Source: Gluconobacter kondonii (GTDB taxonomy: Bacteria; Pseudomonadota; Alphaproteobacteria; Acetobacterales; Acetobacteraceae). Taken from it: a DNA stretch of 46,687 bases. Numbering within the stretch: the stretch's first letter is position 1; each line of letters begins with the position of its first letter. This document shows positions 37,327 through 46,282 of the stretch, piece by piece. The translations under genes were made by a program, and so were the position numbers. The notes under the pieces were generated by a model that searched no databases, was not told where the DNA came from, and saw nothing but the letters and a program-made list of their open reading frames with translations. The DNA is taken from positions 1 to 46,687 of the forward strand of contig NZ_BEWP01000015.1 in the NCBI RefSeq assembly GCF_002723995.1, in the 5' to 3' direction.

Positions 37327-37938
37327 TCAGTCTCCGTGTCTGGAAGCAGATTTTCTGCCAGTGGCAGGAAGCATCTGTCGCAGAATGTTATCGTTCAAAA
37401 CGAAATGGTGACGCAGGGCAGCGGCGATGTGCAGAACAATCAACGCCAGCAGAAACCAGCCGCCCCAGTGATGCACCGCTTTCAGTGCGGCTTCGACGGG
37501 GGCCTTGTTCTGCAACGTTGAAAGCACCGGCAGATCGGGCCAGAGGATGGTGCCGTACAGAAGGGTTGGAATCCCCAAAGCGGACACCGACACCATGGCC
37601 CATCCGCTCAACGGCATGAATATTTGCAGGCCGTACAGAGCAGCATGTGTCAGATGGGCCGCCATGCGCTCGAACCCCTTCATGTCGCCGGGAAGTTCTG
37701 GCGGCCTGTGCGTCAGGCGCCAGACAATTCGCAGGGCAATAAGAACCATGACCGTAATACCGATCGACTTGTGAAGCTGGTACAGCTGAAAAACACGCAT
37801 CGGATCGAGGGACAGGTGATCCATGACCAGCCCCATGACAATCAGGGTCAGGATTCCCGCAGCGATCAACCAGTGAAGGATGATCGCCACGCCCGTATAT
37901 CGCGTGATCCCGCGGCTCTGCTTTGCGGGCGCTGTCAT
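37327..37938 (-). CDS. Cytochrome b561-type membrane protein
   Basis: A 203-aa di-haem cytochrome b561 of four membrane helices. I start it at ATG 37938 (MTAPAKQSRGITRYTGVA), just after the YceI stop; the longer frame to 38007 overlaps the YceI gene. Candidate haem histidines are in IILHWLIAAG, YQLHKSIGITV, AHLTHAALYGLQ and the C-terminal VLHIAAALRHHFVL. Such proteins pass electrons between the quinone pool and periplasmic acceptors. The YceJ-YceI pairing is known from E. coli; here one YceI lies on each side. Confidence 0.88.
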   Translation of the reverse strand: MTAPAKQSRGITRYTGVAIILHWLIAAGILTLIVMGLVMDHLSLDPMRVFQLYQLHKSIGITVMVLIALRIVWRLTHRPPELPGDMKGFERMAAHLTHAALYGLQIFMPLSGWAMVSVSALGIPTLLYGTILWPDLPVLSTLQNKAPVEAALKAVHHWGGWFLLALIVLHIAAALRHHFVLNDNILRQMLPATGRKSASRHGD

Positions 37939-37942
37939 GAAC

Positions 37943-38560
37943 TCAGCCCTGCTTTTCAAAAGCGCCAGAGATCCGCAGCTGCACGGCATCGCTGACATAC
38001 GGGACATACATCTTCACGCCGAAATCGCTGCGCTTGATGGTGCCTGTGGCTTCAAAACCGGCTGTGTATTTCTTGTCGAGCGCGTTCACACCTGCGCCGA
38101 TGAAATGAACCTTCAGCGTCTCAGGCTTCGTAACACCATGGAGCGTCAGATTGCCGGTGACGATGGCATCGGCTTTGCCCGTACGGCGGACGGAGGTGGA
38201 TTCGAATGTAGCGTTCGGATACTGCGCCGCATTGAACCACTGGTCGCCCTTGAGTTCTTCGGTCAGCTTGGCGCTGGTCGTCTGAACCGACCCAACCGGA
38301 ATGCTTACGGAAAGATGGGATGCGGCCGGGTTTTTGTCGTTGAGGTCCAGCGTGCCGGAAACATCGGAAAAGACGCCCTGGTAGTTCGTGAACCCAAAAT
38401 GCAGAACGGAAAAGCCAACCTGCGTATGGCTGGGCTCAACATCATAGGTGCCGGACTGCACCTGTTCAGGGGCCGTGACGACCTGAGCTGCTGCCGGATG
38501 CGGAATGACGGATGCAAACGTCAGGGCTGTAAGGGGAAGCAGAAAGAAAGAGGATTTCAT
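37943..38560 (-). CDS. YceI-family periplasmic protein (copy 1)
   Basis: A 205-aa YceI-like protein with a signal peptide (MKSSFFLLPLTALTFASVIP, cleavage around AAAQ). The YceI barrel begins GTYDVEPSHTQVGFSVLHFG and includes GVFSDVSGTLDLNDKNPAAS and GNLTLHGVTKPETLKVHFIG. It is the first gene of the operon YceI-cytochrome b561-YceI-OprB, with only 4 bp to the next start. It is quite diverged from copy 2, so they probably bind different ligands or serve different partners. No promoter or operator is evident in the 145-bp gap upstream. Confidence 0.9.
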   Translation of the reverse strand: MKSSFFLLPLTALTFASVIPHPAAAQVVTAPEQVQSGTYDVEPSHTQVGFSVLHFGFTNYQGVFSDVSGTLDLNDKNPAASHLSVSIPVGSVQTTSAKLTEELKGDQWFNAAQYPNATFESTSVRRTGKADAIVTGNLTLHGVTKPETLKVHFIGAGVNALDKKYTAGFEATGTIKRSDFGVKMYVPYVSDAVQLRISGAFEKQG

Positions 38561-38705
38561 GTCGGGTTCTCTGGTCAGAATGAAAAAGCAGGGACAGAGA
38601 AACAGGCCCGTGAAAGAGCCTGTCGTGCGTCCTTGTTGACCCGAAAACTAAGGGAGAATTCTTAAGCAATAAACAAAAACAACAGAAACTCATTGTTTCC
38701 TGTTT

Positions 38706-40313
38706 TTACGCTATCTTTTCCTCCGGAGCTCCCAGATGACCAGCCGCTTCGATCTCCTGCATATCCATGGCCTGTTCCATTTCCCGCAGAACCCGGTCAT
38801 GGATCTGCCCTGCATGATGCAGGCGCAGAATTTCCTCCCGGCCCGCTCCGATGGCTTTCAGAACGGCTTCATAATGGGCAATTTCCTCAGGGCGATGCGC
38901 CGCGGTATCCTCCGCATACTGACGCGTCACATGCAGGCGATAGCGATACTGCTCCAGAAGACGCGGATGGCGCTCGCTTCCGTCCGGAAGACGGGACGCC
39001 TCTTCAATGGCACGAAGCTGCGCTTCGGCAACAGCAATCCAAGCCCGGTTTTCATCCGACTGGATAACACGCAGTTCTGACGCTCCATTGATCCTGAGCA
39101 ACCCGATCAGAGGCGCCAGCGTCGTCCCCTGAACCAGAACGGTGACCATAATTGAGGCAAAGGCACAGGCCAGCGCCAGATCACGTCCGGGAAACCCTTC
39201 CGGAAGTGACAGGGCCGCCGTCAGGGTCACGACCCCTCGCATGGCCGCCCATCCCATAATCGTTGAAATGGCCACAGACGGACGGGCGAACCGTTCCGGC
39301 CAGCGCCGACGCAGCAGACCGACAATTCCGTCCGACGCGAACAGCCACACAAACCTGGACAGGACCATCACCACCAGTACGATCCCGACGGGATAGACGA
39401 GATGGTGCAGAATATCAGGTGTGCCTCGAAGACGGCCCAGAACACCCCGAAGGGAGAGCCCGATCAGAATGAACAGAACGGATTCCAGCAGAAAGACGAG
39501 CACTTTCCAGAACGCATGAGACTGCAGGCGTGTTTCCGCATCAAAATCCCTGTGCTGATGCCAGCCCAGAACCAGTCCCGTGGCGACGGTGGCCAGAACA
39601 CCCGAAACATGGAGATGGTCCGCACCGATATAGGACACTTCCGCCAGAAGGACCGTCGTAATGATAAGCATGTCACTGTCGCGCCACCGACGTATGACAA
39701 ACAACCCAAGAAACCCGACGACAAGACCAATAAGCACCCCGCCAACAGAGACGACACAGAATGTTGTCAGGGCCTGAAGCGGACGGAAAATTCCTGTCAG
39801 AGCAGCAACAACCCCAAAGCGGAACAGAACCAGCCCCGTCGCATCATTCAGCAGGCTCTCCCCCTGAAGCAGTGACGTGACCCGACCGGGTAACGACAGG
39901 CGCTCCAGAGCCGCCTCGGCCGCAACTGCATCGGGCGGAGAAACGATTGCGCCCAGCGTGAAGCACGCGGCCCATGGAAGAGCGGGAACCACGAGATGCG
40001 CCGCCACACCCACGGCTGCGGTCGTGAACGTCGTGGTGCCAACAGCCAGAAGAAGAATACCGGACAGGTTTTTCCGGAACTCCCGCCAGGCCGTAAACCA
40101 CGCACTGCTCATCAGCAGGGGTGGAAGAAAGACAACCATGACCAGTTCGGGGTCGATCGTGACTTCAGGTGACCAGGGCGAAAGAGCAAGCCCCGTACCA
40201 CCCAGAATGAATGCCGCCGCAGGAGGGAGCTTCAGTTTCCGCGATAATAGCTCAAGAATCAGGATAACAGTCAGAAGAAACAGAAAATACTCGTAACGCG
40301 CCGTATCAGACAT
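38706..40313 (-). CDS. Na+/H+ antiporter (CPA1 family)
   Basis: A 535-aa inner-membrane cation/proton antiporter of the CPA1/NhaP type. ATG 40313 (MSDTARYEYFLFLLTVILIL) begins with the first helix; the frame to 40445 is an unsupported extension into the LysR gene. About 12 membrane segments span residues 8-410, with the family motifs GAIVSPPDAVAAEAALERL near residue 130 and LLNDATGLVLFRFG near residue 165 (the Asn-Asp ion-binding region). A hydrophilic C-terminal tail of about 110 aa rich in Glu, Arg and Ala probably regulates it in the cytoplasm. It supports pH or Na+ homeostasis, useful in an acid-producing organism. Confidence 0.9.
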   Translation of the reverse strand: MSDTARYEYFLFLLTVILILELLSRKLKLPPAAAFILGGTGLALSPWSPEVTIDPELVMVVFLPPLLMSSAWFTAWREFRKNLSGILLLAVGTTTFTTAAVGVAAHLVVPALPWAACFTLGAIVSPPDAVAAEAALERLSLPGRVTSLLQGESLLNDATGLVLFRFGVVAALTGIFRPLQALTTFCVVSVGGVLIGLVVGFLGLFVIRRWRDSDMLIITTVLLAEVSYIGADHLHVSGVLATVATGLVLGWHQHRDFDAETRLQSHAFWKVLVFLLESVLFILIGLSLRGVLGRLRGTPDILHHLVYPVGIVLVVMVLSRFVWLFASDGIVGLLRRRWPERFARPSVAISTIMGWAAMRGVVTLTAALSLPEGFPGRDLALACAFASIMVTVLVQGTTLAPLIGLLRINGASELRVIQSDENRAWIAVAEAQLRAIEEASRLPDGSERHPRLLEQYRYRLHVTRQYAEDTAAHRPEEIAHYEAVLKAIGAGREEILRLHHAGQIHDRVLREMEQAMDMQEIEAAGHLGAPEEKIA

Positions 40314-40365
40314 GTTGCGTCCAGTGCTGGAGCCTGCTCGGGAAGAGAGGGATGTGTTTTCGGAT

Positions 40366-41274
40366 CTAGCACATCGAGCGCGACACTGTTTCCAGTTCTC
40401 CGACCACTCCGGCAACGAAATCCGAAAAAGCTCGCGCCTTGGCACTCGTTAGCCTGCCAGAAGGATAGACGACCCACAGATCAACAGGCGGCAAAGACCA
40501 GTTCGTCAGGCAGCGAACCACCGTTCCGCATTCCAGTTCCGGCAGGAACATCCAGTCCGCCGCAATGGTCAGACCCAGATCCGCGAGCACGGCGGCTCGG
40601 ATTCCTTCGGCTGCACTCAGGTTTAGACGCGGGCTCAGTGTTGCGTTTATGTCTTTTCCCTGCTGATGGAAGACATATCTCCCCCCATCGTCCCGCGCAT
40701 AGGTGACAGCCTGATGCAGAGCAAGGTCTTCCGGCGTCTCCAGAGCCAGAGACTGTTCCAGATACCGAGGCGTTGCAAGAACAGAACGCCGCCCTCTTGC
40801 AAGACGCTTTGCGATCATCGTGCTATCGTTCAGAGGTCCCACGCGAATGGCAACATCAATGCCTTCCGCGACCAGATCCACACGCCGGTCATCAAGTTCG
40901 ATATCCATTTTCAGCCGGGGATGCTCCTTCAGAAAATCCCCAAGTCGGGGCACAATCTGAATCCGCCCAAAGGTTGTCGGAACCGCAACCCGGAGCCTTC
41001 CCTGCAAACTGAGCGTACTGTTACGCGCCGCGGCATCGGCGTCCTCCGCATCGGACACAATCCGGGCCACGCGCTCGAAATAGCGCTGTCCCGCATCTGT
41101 CGGTGTCAGACCATGCGCAGAGCGAAGCAGAAGTTGCACGCCCAACTGACGCTCAAGCTGGGCAACGGCCTTCGAGACCGCCGGTTGCCCGAGATGCATC
41201 AGCCGCGCCGCCGCAGAAAAAGAGCCACTTTCAACGACCCGTACGAAAACGGTCATGGCCTGAAGACGATCCAT
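40366..41274 (-). CDS. LysR-family transcriptional regulator of the old-yellow-enzyme operon
   Basis: A 302-aa LysR-type regulator with helix-turn-helix SFSAAARLMHLGQPAVSKAV (about residues 18-37) and an effector domain typical of the CrgA-like group (LRVAVPTTFGRIQIVPRLGD; LVAEGIDVAIRVGPLNDSTM). It is divergent from the alkene reductase-MFS operon. A perfect T-N11-A palindrome at 41281-41295 lies only 6 bp before its start codon and overlaps the ribosome-site region, pointing to autorepression together with control of the operon. Confidence 0.93.
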   Translation of the reverse strand: MDRLQAMTVFVRVVESGSFSAAARLMHLGQPAVSKAVAQLERQLGVQLLLRSAHGLTPTDAGQRYFERVARIVSDAEDADAAARNSTLSLQGRLRVAVPTTFGRIQIVPRLGDFLKEHPRLKMDIELDDRRVDLVAEGIDVAIRVGPLNDSTMIAKRLARGRRSVLATPRYLEQSLALETPEDLALHQAVTYARDDGGRYVFHQQGKDINATLSPRLNLSAAEGIRAAVLADLGLTIAADWMFLPELECGTVVRCLTNWSLPPVDLWVVYPSGRLTSAKARAFSDFVAGVVGELETVSRSMC

Positions 41275-41280
41275 TTTATT

Positions 41281-41295
41281 ATTCCATTATGGAAT
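41281..41295. promoter_or_regulatory. Perfect T-N11-A palindrome, probable LysR operator
   Basis: ATTCCATTATGGAAT: arms ATTCCAT (41281-41287) and ATGGAAT (41289-41295) around one T. It has exactly the T-N11-A form of LysR boxes (T 41282, A 41294) and lies between the divergent LysR and alkene reductase genes. A -10-like TATACT follows at 41300-41305 on the + strand, so a bound regulator would lie across the -35 region. Confidence 0.75.
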
Positions 41296-41392
41296 TCTCT
41301 CTATACTGAAATGACGACTGCCAATCCAATACGGAAATCTCCATCCTCTGAGGCACGCCGCGGATGGCGCGTTTCACACAGGATTGTTTCCC

Positions 41393-42520
41393 ATGGCCGA
41401 TCTTCTCTTTTCCCCGAAATTCGTAGGCCCCATGCGGCTCGAACACCGCGTCGTCATGGCACCCCTGACCAGAATGCGTTCCAGCATCGGCAATCTGCCC
41501 AACGACCTGATGCTTGAATACTATACCCAGCGCGCCACGCCGGGTGGTCTGCTCATTTCTGAGGCCTCTCCAGTTGCCCTGACGGGATATGGCTTTGAAC
41601 GGGCCGCCGGAATTTACGATGACGCACAGATCCCCGGCTGGAAACGCATCACGGATGCCGTTCACGCCAAAGGGGGACGCATGTTCCTGCAACTCTGGCA
41701 TGTCGGTCGTCAGTCCGCGCGTATTCTGCAGCCCGCTGGCGCAGCACCTCTTGCACCGTCCGCCATCAGAGCGGACGGCACGGCATGGACGCTCAACGGC
41801 ACAGTCCCCTATGATATGCCCCGCGCTCTGGAACTTGATGAAATCCCACCCCTGATCGACGCCTACCGTCAAGCCGCAGCACGCGCCCTTCAGGCAGGAT
41901 TCGACGGCGTGGAAATCCACGGCGCCAACGGCTATCTGCCGGATCAGTTTCTACAGGACGGTACGAACAAGCGCACGGACGCCTATGGCGGCCCGGTCGA
42001 AAACCGCGCCCGCTTTCTCCGGGAAATTACTCAGGCGGCGATTGACGTATGGGGTGCCGATCGCGTCGGCGTCCGCCTCACTCCCAGCGGATCTTACGGA
42101 TCAATGTCCGACAACAACCGGCACGCCACATTCAGCTATGTCGCCACGATGCTGGAGACGATGGAGGTTGCCTATCTGCACATCGTTCAACCACGGATTG
42201 GCGGAGATGCAGAACCCGACCCGGTCGATGTGTCTGTCCTGCGTCCGCTGTTTTCCCGAACCATCATCGCCGCAGGCGGTTTCACAGCCGAGAGCGCCGA
42301 AAGGCTTCTGGAATCCGGGAACGCAGACCTGATCGCATTCGGACGCGCCTTCATCGCCAACCCGGATCTGGTCCTGCGATTACGGAATCACTGGCCGTTG
42401 AACCGATACGATCGCTTAACCTTCTATGGCGGAGATTTTCATGGCTATACGGACTATCCGACGTTCAACAGTGACGAGAATGAACAGTCGTCGCTCCCCT
42501 CCCAGCCGACAATCGGATAA
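41393..42520 (+). CDS. Old yellow enzyme family alkene reductase
   Basis: A 375-aa FMN-dependent ene-reductase of the OYE/NemA group, reducing activated C=C bonds of enones and often nitro compounds with NAD(P)H. I use ATG 41393 (AGGA about 9 bp upstream) rather than TTG 41384. Features: [20 protein letters not shown] with the FMN-binding segment [25 protein letters not shown] near residue 49, the substrate-binding His/Asn pair in [15 protein letters not shown] near residue 175, and [14 protein letters not shown]. It precedes an MFS gene by 11 bp and is divergent from a LysR gene, so it is probably induced by an electrophile. Confidence 0.93.
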   Translation: MADLLFSPKFVGPMRLEHRVVMAPLTRMRSSIGNLPNDLMLEYYTQRATPGGLLISEASPVALTGYGFERAAGIYDDAQIPGWKRITDAVHAKGGRMFLQLWHVGRQSARILQPAGAAPLAPSAIRADGTAWTLNGTVPYDMPRALELDEIPPLIDAYRQAAARALQAGFDGVEIHGANGYLPDQFLQDGTNKRTDAYGGPVENRARFLREITQAAIDVWGADRVGVRLTPSGSYGSMSDNNRHATFSYVATMLETMEVAYLHIVQPRIGGDAEPDPVDVSVLRPLFSRTIIAAGGFTAESAERLLESGNADLIAFGRAFIANPDLVLRLRNHWPLNRYDRLTFYGGDFHGYTDYPTFNSDENEQSSLPSQPTIG

Positions 42521-42531
42521 GACCTCACATC

Positions 42532-43758
42532 ATGGATGAAGAAGCCCTTCAGAACCCTACACTCCGCGCTTCCGAAGAAGCGAGGCTCGGCCCGGAAGCG
42601 CCTCTTTCCGGGTTTCTAACGCTGGGCATGGCTGTTGCGGCCGGAATCGCGGTTGCCAATATTTATTACAACCAGCCCATGCTGGGCATCATGCGGCGTA
42701 ACCTGCCTGGTCCGCTCACAGGTCTTATCCCGACCGTCACCCAGCTTGGCTATGCTGCGGGGCTCTTCTTTCTTGTTCCAGCAGGAGATCTTCTGGAACG
42801 CAGGCGGCTGATCGTGTGTCAGTTCATTCTGCTGGCTCTCGCACTCGCAGGGGCGGCACTGGCGCCCAGTGCCGCCGTGCTGCTTGTCGCCTCTCTTGCC
42901 GTGGGAGCCATGGCGACCGTGGCCCAGCAGATTGTCCCGTTTGCCGCACATCTGTCATCTCCTGAACGTCGTGGCCATACGATCGGTATCGTCATGGCAG
43001 GGCTTCTGGGCGGCATCCTGCTGAGCCGCACTCTGGCAGGCGTGGTCGCCACATATGCCGGCTGGCGCGACATGTTCTGGCTGGCCGTACCGATTGCTCT
43101 TGGCGCAGGAGCACTGATGGCCTGGCGTCTGCCGACAAGCCGCCCCACTGATACCAGCCTGAATTATAGACAGTTGCTGATGTCCCTCGGCGGTTTGTGG
43201 AAAGAATTCCCTGCACTCCGCCTCGCTGCTCTCACACAAGGCTTTCTGTTTGCTGCCTTCAGCGTGTTCTGGACAACGCTTGCCCTCCGTCTGCAACAAC
43301 CTCGTTTCGGTCTTGGTGCTGATGCAGCCGGATTGTTCGGTATTGTCGGAGCAGTCGGAATTCTCGCGGCTCCTCTTGCGGGACGGATTGCGGATCGGCG
43401 CGGCCCCCGCCGGATCATTGCCTTGGGCGCCGCATTGACGCTCGTTTCATGGATTATCTTTGGTTTGTGGACCTCGCTGGCCGGATTGATCGCAGGTGTC
43501 ATTGTACTGGATTTTGCGATCCAGAGTGCTCTCATCTCCAATCAGCATGTTGTTTATGCGCTACGCCCGGAGGCCCGCGCACGACTGAATACGATCTTTA
43601 TGGGCACGATGTTCTTGGGAGGCGCAGGCGGTTCAGCCGTGGCGATGTGGGTGTGGTTGCCATGTGGCTGGACGGGTATTGTCATCCTTGGTGCAGCATT
43701 GGCGTTGTTGGCCACGTTACTTCAGCTCCATCATCAGATCAGGACACACAGTCGGTAG
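42532..43758 (+). CDS. MFS transporter (DHA1-like efflux type)
   Basis: A 408-aa carrier with about 12 membrane helices after a hydrophilic N-terminus of about 25 aa. The segment [20 protein letters not shown] and the loop [15 protein letters not shown] are typical of the drug/arabinose-efflux-like MFS group. It follows the alkene reductase gene by 11 bp, suggesting that an electrophile or its reduced product is exported. The cargo cannot be inferred from sequence. No terminator was seen directly after it; GCTTTTCAAAAGC near 43802-43814 is a weak palindrome. Confidence 0.9.
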   Translation: MDEEALQNPTLRASEEARLGPEAPLSGFLTLGMAVAAGIAVANIYYNQPMLGIMRRNLPGPLTGLIPTVTQLGYAAGLFFLVPAGDLLERRRLIVCQFILLALALAGAALAPSAAVLLVASLAVGAMATVAQQIVPFAAHLSSPERRGHTIGIVMAGLLGGILLSRTLAGVVATYAGWRDMFWLAVPIALGAGALMAWRLPTSRPTDTSLNYRQLLMSLGGLWKEFPALRLAALTQGFLFAAFSVFWTTLALRLQQPRFGLGADAAGLFGIVGAVGILAAPLAGRIADRRGPRRIIALGAALTLVSWIIFGLWTSLAGLIAGVIVLDFAIQSALISNQHVVYALRPEARARLNTIFMGTMFLGGAGGSAVAMWVWLPCGWTGIVILGAALALLATLLQLHHQIRTHSR

Positions 43759-43989
43759 TCTTGAAACCCTGACGGCTGACATGCTGGCGAAGTCCCGCCC
43801 AGTGCTTTTCAAAAGCAGGACAATGGGGAAAAAAGAGGCGGAAAATTGTTTTTCCTGAACTATTTTTCGAAAACGCAGTCGAATGAGGGAACTTTAGAGC
43901 CTGTTTTACATAAACATATGTGCCGCAATCTCAAGATCTGCATGGCAACAGGTACAGAAATTCGTTCTATATTTTATGGAGATTTAATA

Positions 43990-44415
43990 ATGAAAAAAAC
44001 CGTTTTAGCCTCACTGTTTTGTGTGGCTGCGTTGTCTGCCTGTGAATCTCCTCAGCAAATCGTCACTCAAAAAGACGATCATCTGGCGGCGGCAGGGTTC
44101 CAAGTGAAGCCTGCGTCAACACCTCAGCAAATTGCCATGTTGAAAAAACTCCCTGCACATCATTTTGTTCGCCGGGTGCATGGGAACACAGTAACTTACG
44201 CCTATGCGGACCCGACAGTCTGCGGTTGCCTTTACGTTGGAAATCAGGCCGCTTATGATCGCTATTTAGCGTATCAGCAGCAGCAGAGTCTCGCCAACGA
44301 GCAACAAGTGACTGCTGAAGATTACCAGGATGCCCAATGGAATTGGGGAGACTGGGGCCCGTGGGGAGGTTATTTTGGTCCGGACTATGGGTTTGGTCCA
44401 GGCTGGGGTTGGTAA
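43990..44415 (+). CDS. Small lipoprotein with aromatic Gly-rich tail
   Basis: A 141-aa predicted lipoprotein of unknown function. I start it at ATG 43990 because GGAG at 43978-43981 is 8 bp upstream and a lipoprotein signal follows (MKKTVLASLFCVAALSACES, lipobox LSAC, Cys18); the longer frame from 43846 has no such signals. The mature protein has a short conserved-looking centre with two cysteines (DPTVCGCLYVGN), a Gln-rich stretch (AYQQQQSLANEQQ) and a tail of Trp, Gly, Pro and Tyr (WNWGDWGPWGGYFGP to GWGW). A strong terminator follows. I do not recognise a named family. Confidence 0.75.
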   Translation: MKKTVLASLFCVAALSACESPQQIVTQKDDHLAAAGFQVKPASTPQQIAMLKKLPAHHFVRRVHGNTVTYAYADPTVCGCLYVGNQAAYDRYLAYQQQQSLANEQQVTAEDYQDAQWNWGDWGPWGGYFGPDYGFGPGWGW

Positions 44416-44436
44416 GATATAGAAAGTATTCCTATG

Positions 44437-44469
44437 ATAAGCTCTCATATAATAGAGAGCTTATTTTTA
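44437..44469 (+). terminator. Rho-independent terminator after the lipoprotein gene
   Basis: ATAAGCTCTC (44437-44446) pairs perfectly with GAGAGCTTAT (44455-44464) around an 8-nt AT loop, followed by a T-run (44464-44468). Confidence 0.9.
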
Positions 44470-44561
44470 AATAATAATAGAAAATATTTATGAATGTTTT
44501 AGATTTGTGTTTTTTCTATAAAAATTCCAATCTAAACTTCCTCTAAACCCATTGAGATCAA

Positions 44562-46271
44562 GTGGTTTTGCAAAGTCTCGAAACACGTGATTTCAAAAAT
44601 AGTGTTTTTTGGAATGACGGAGCTGTCATATCTTATGCTCCTGCATTGACGGCATTCAGCCCTTGGAACAATTTTGAAGATAGTGCCGGTGGGGGAGAAG
44701 AACTGCAAAAACGTTATGTAAAATCTTCCGAACTGGCGCGTGTTCGAAAGATTTTACTAATCTCAGGCAAAAATGTAACCTGCTGGAATTATATTTTTAG
44801 CAGCAACAGTAACAAGGCTTCCGTCGTGCAAAAAGAAAAATCTGCAATAGTAATATTTGTTAAAGACGAAGCTCACGACATCATAGCGTGGTTATCATGG
44901 CACATATCTTTGGGATTTAAAAAGATATTTGTGTATGATGATCACTCTACTGACGGAACCTATGAAATAGCAAAATCTTGCGAGGATATTTATAATATAG
45001 AAGTTTTCAGAACATCTATGGACGAGGGAAATTTTTATTATAGACAGAGAAATAGTTATTTTGATGCCATCAAAAAGGCTGCAGGACATTATGAATGGAT
45101 TGCTATGCTTGATGGGGATGAGTATATTAGTGTTGACGGATCAAATGATGTCAATACTTTTTTGGAAAAATTCACTGAAAATGATACTGCGATTGCGCTA
45201 AGTTGGTGTATATATGGAAGTTCAAGTCGAGTATTAAAAGACAAAGTTCCGACTTATCAAGCGTTTAATTGTAGATCAACTGCCGATCTCGATGATAATA
45301 CACTTGTAAAAAGCTTTGTTAGACCTGAAGCTGTGAATTTTTCATACGAAAATCCCCATAAGTATAATTTACATTATGGAAATTATGCGGACTCTTTAGG
45401 GCGACCCGTGCAATGGCGATCAGGGGCGACAAAAGACATCGTGTGGGAAGGTGCGCGTGTTAATCACTACATCTGCCGATCTATGGAGCATTATGTTGGA
45501 CGCATTAAAAGACGTTTAGGTTCTGATTTATCAAATAGCACGGTTTACTGGTCCCATTTTGATCGTAACGATGTTTATGATCCTCAAAATCAGATCCAAA
45601 TTAATTTAGCTAACGCCGTCTATAAAAATATTCAAAAAAATATATTTAAATATTCTCTAAGGAAATTCCTCATAAATGGAAATTATTCTGAAGATGTATT
45701 GAGTCCGAAAATTCAATCGGAAAATATAGATATATTTCATTTAAAAAGCTCGCACGAGTCATATTTATCTATTAACAATATTGATGGTCATTTGGTGCAG
45801 GGGGAAGGGTATGAAAAAATAATGGCTGCTATTATTCATGATAGCGGCAAAATATTAATTTTTAGAAGTCCCTTCCTGTATTCATCAAACATAAGATTTC
45901 ATATCAATCTGGCTGCTCAGACCAGTTATTGTTATGAATTTGATTTCGAATATTCAGGTGATCATATACATATAAAATCGCAGAAAACTGGAAAATATTT
46001 AACGGCTATTCCTGAAGATCAAGGGGGATCTGTAGAATTTTCGAGAGAAAATGCGTCAGGATGGGAAATGTTTTCTATAGCAGAAAAAGCTGGAGAACTT
46101 AATTTCTTTGGAAAGAACGTATATTCGTCATCGGATCTAATTTATTATATGCTCAATTCAGGCGAAAATTTTTCTTATGAAGAATTTATTCTGAAATTAT
46201 CAACGTTTAATTCGTCAGATACGATCAATATATGTAATATTCTTGGTATTCAGATAATGGCTATTATCTGA
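44562..46271 (+). CDS. Glycosyltransferase (GT2/GT92-like) with C-terminal beta-trefoil-like domain
   Basis: A 569-aa protein starting at GTG 44562 (weak ribosome site; TTG 44568 is possible). The N-terminal about 90 aa are unassigned. Residues about 93-330 form a glycosyltransferase domain of the Glyco_tranf_2_4/family 92-like type: IVIFVKDEAHDIIAWLSWHI, IFVYDDHSTDGTYEIAKSCE, the DxD-type motif IAMLDGDEYIS and NHYICRSMEHYVGRIKRRLG. The C-terminal part (about 400-540) has repeated units such as SSHESYLSINNIDGHLV and IKSQKTGKYLTAIPEDQGGS that look like a fascin/ricin-type beta-trefoil. It has no signal peptide. The gene is strongly AT-rich compared with the rest of the window, indicating horizontal origin. 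The acceptor is unknown; a surface polysaccharide is likely. Confidence 0.8.
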   Translation: MVLQSLETRDFKNSVFWNDGAVISYAPALTAFSPWNNFEDSAGGGEELQKRYVKSSELARVRKILLISGKNVTCWNYIFSSNSNKASVVQKEKSAIVIFVKDEAHDIIAWLSWHISLGFKKIFVYDDHSTDGTYEIAKSCEDIYNIEVFRTSMDEGNFYYRQRNSYFDAIKKAAGHYEWIAMLDGDEYISVDGSNDVNTFLEKFTENDTAIALSWCIYGSSSRVLKDKVPTYQAFNCRSTADLDDNTLVKSFVRPEAVNFSYENPHKYNLHYGNYADSLGRPVQWRSGATKDIVWEGARVNHYICRSMEHYVGRIKRRLGSDLSNSTVYWSHFDRNDVYDPQNQIQINLANAVYKNIQKNIFKYSLRKFLINGNYSEDVLSPKIQSENIDIFHLKSSHESYLSINNIDGHLVQGEGYEKIMAAIIHDSGKILIFRSPFLYSSNIRFHINLAAQTSYCYEFDFEYSGDHIHIKSQKTGKYLTAIPEDQGGSVEFSRENASGWEMFSIAEKAGELNFFGKNVYSSSDLIYYMLNSGENFSYEEFILKLSTFNSSDTINICNILGIQIMAII

Positions 46272-46282
46272 ATACCAAGAAT
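46239..46282. terminator. 20-bp perfect hairpin across the glycosyltransferase stop codon
   Basis: A 20-bp perfect stem (46239-46258 pairing with 46263-46282) with the loop GGCT. The stop codon TGA (46269-46271) lies in the right arm. There is only a short ATTT after it, so it could act as a weak or bidirectional terminator or as an mRNA-stabilising hairpin. Confidence 0.6.

Noticed and set aside
43802-43814. GCTTTTCAAAAGC palindrome after the MFS gene
   Set aside because: Short AT stem without a T-run; too weak to call a terminator.
43894-43915. GAGCCTGTTTTA resembling an IS5 end
   Set aside because: Only GAGCCT matches the end seen at 31765-31779 and no transposase sequence is nearby.
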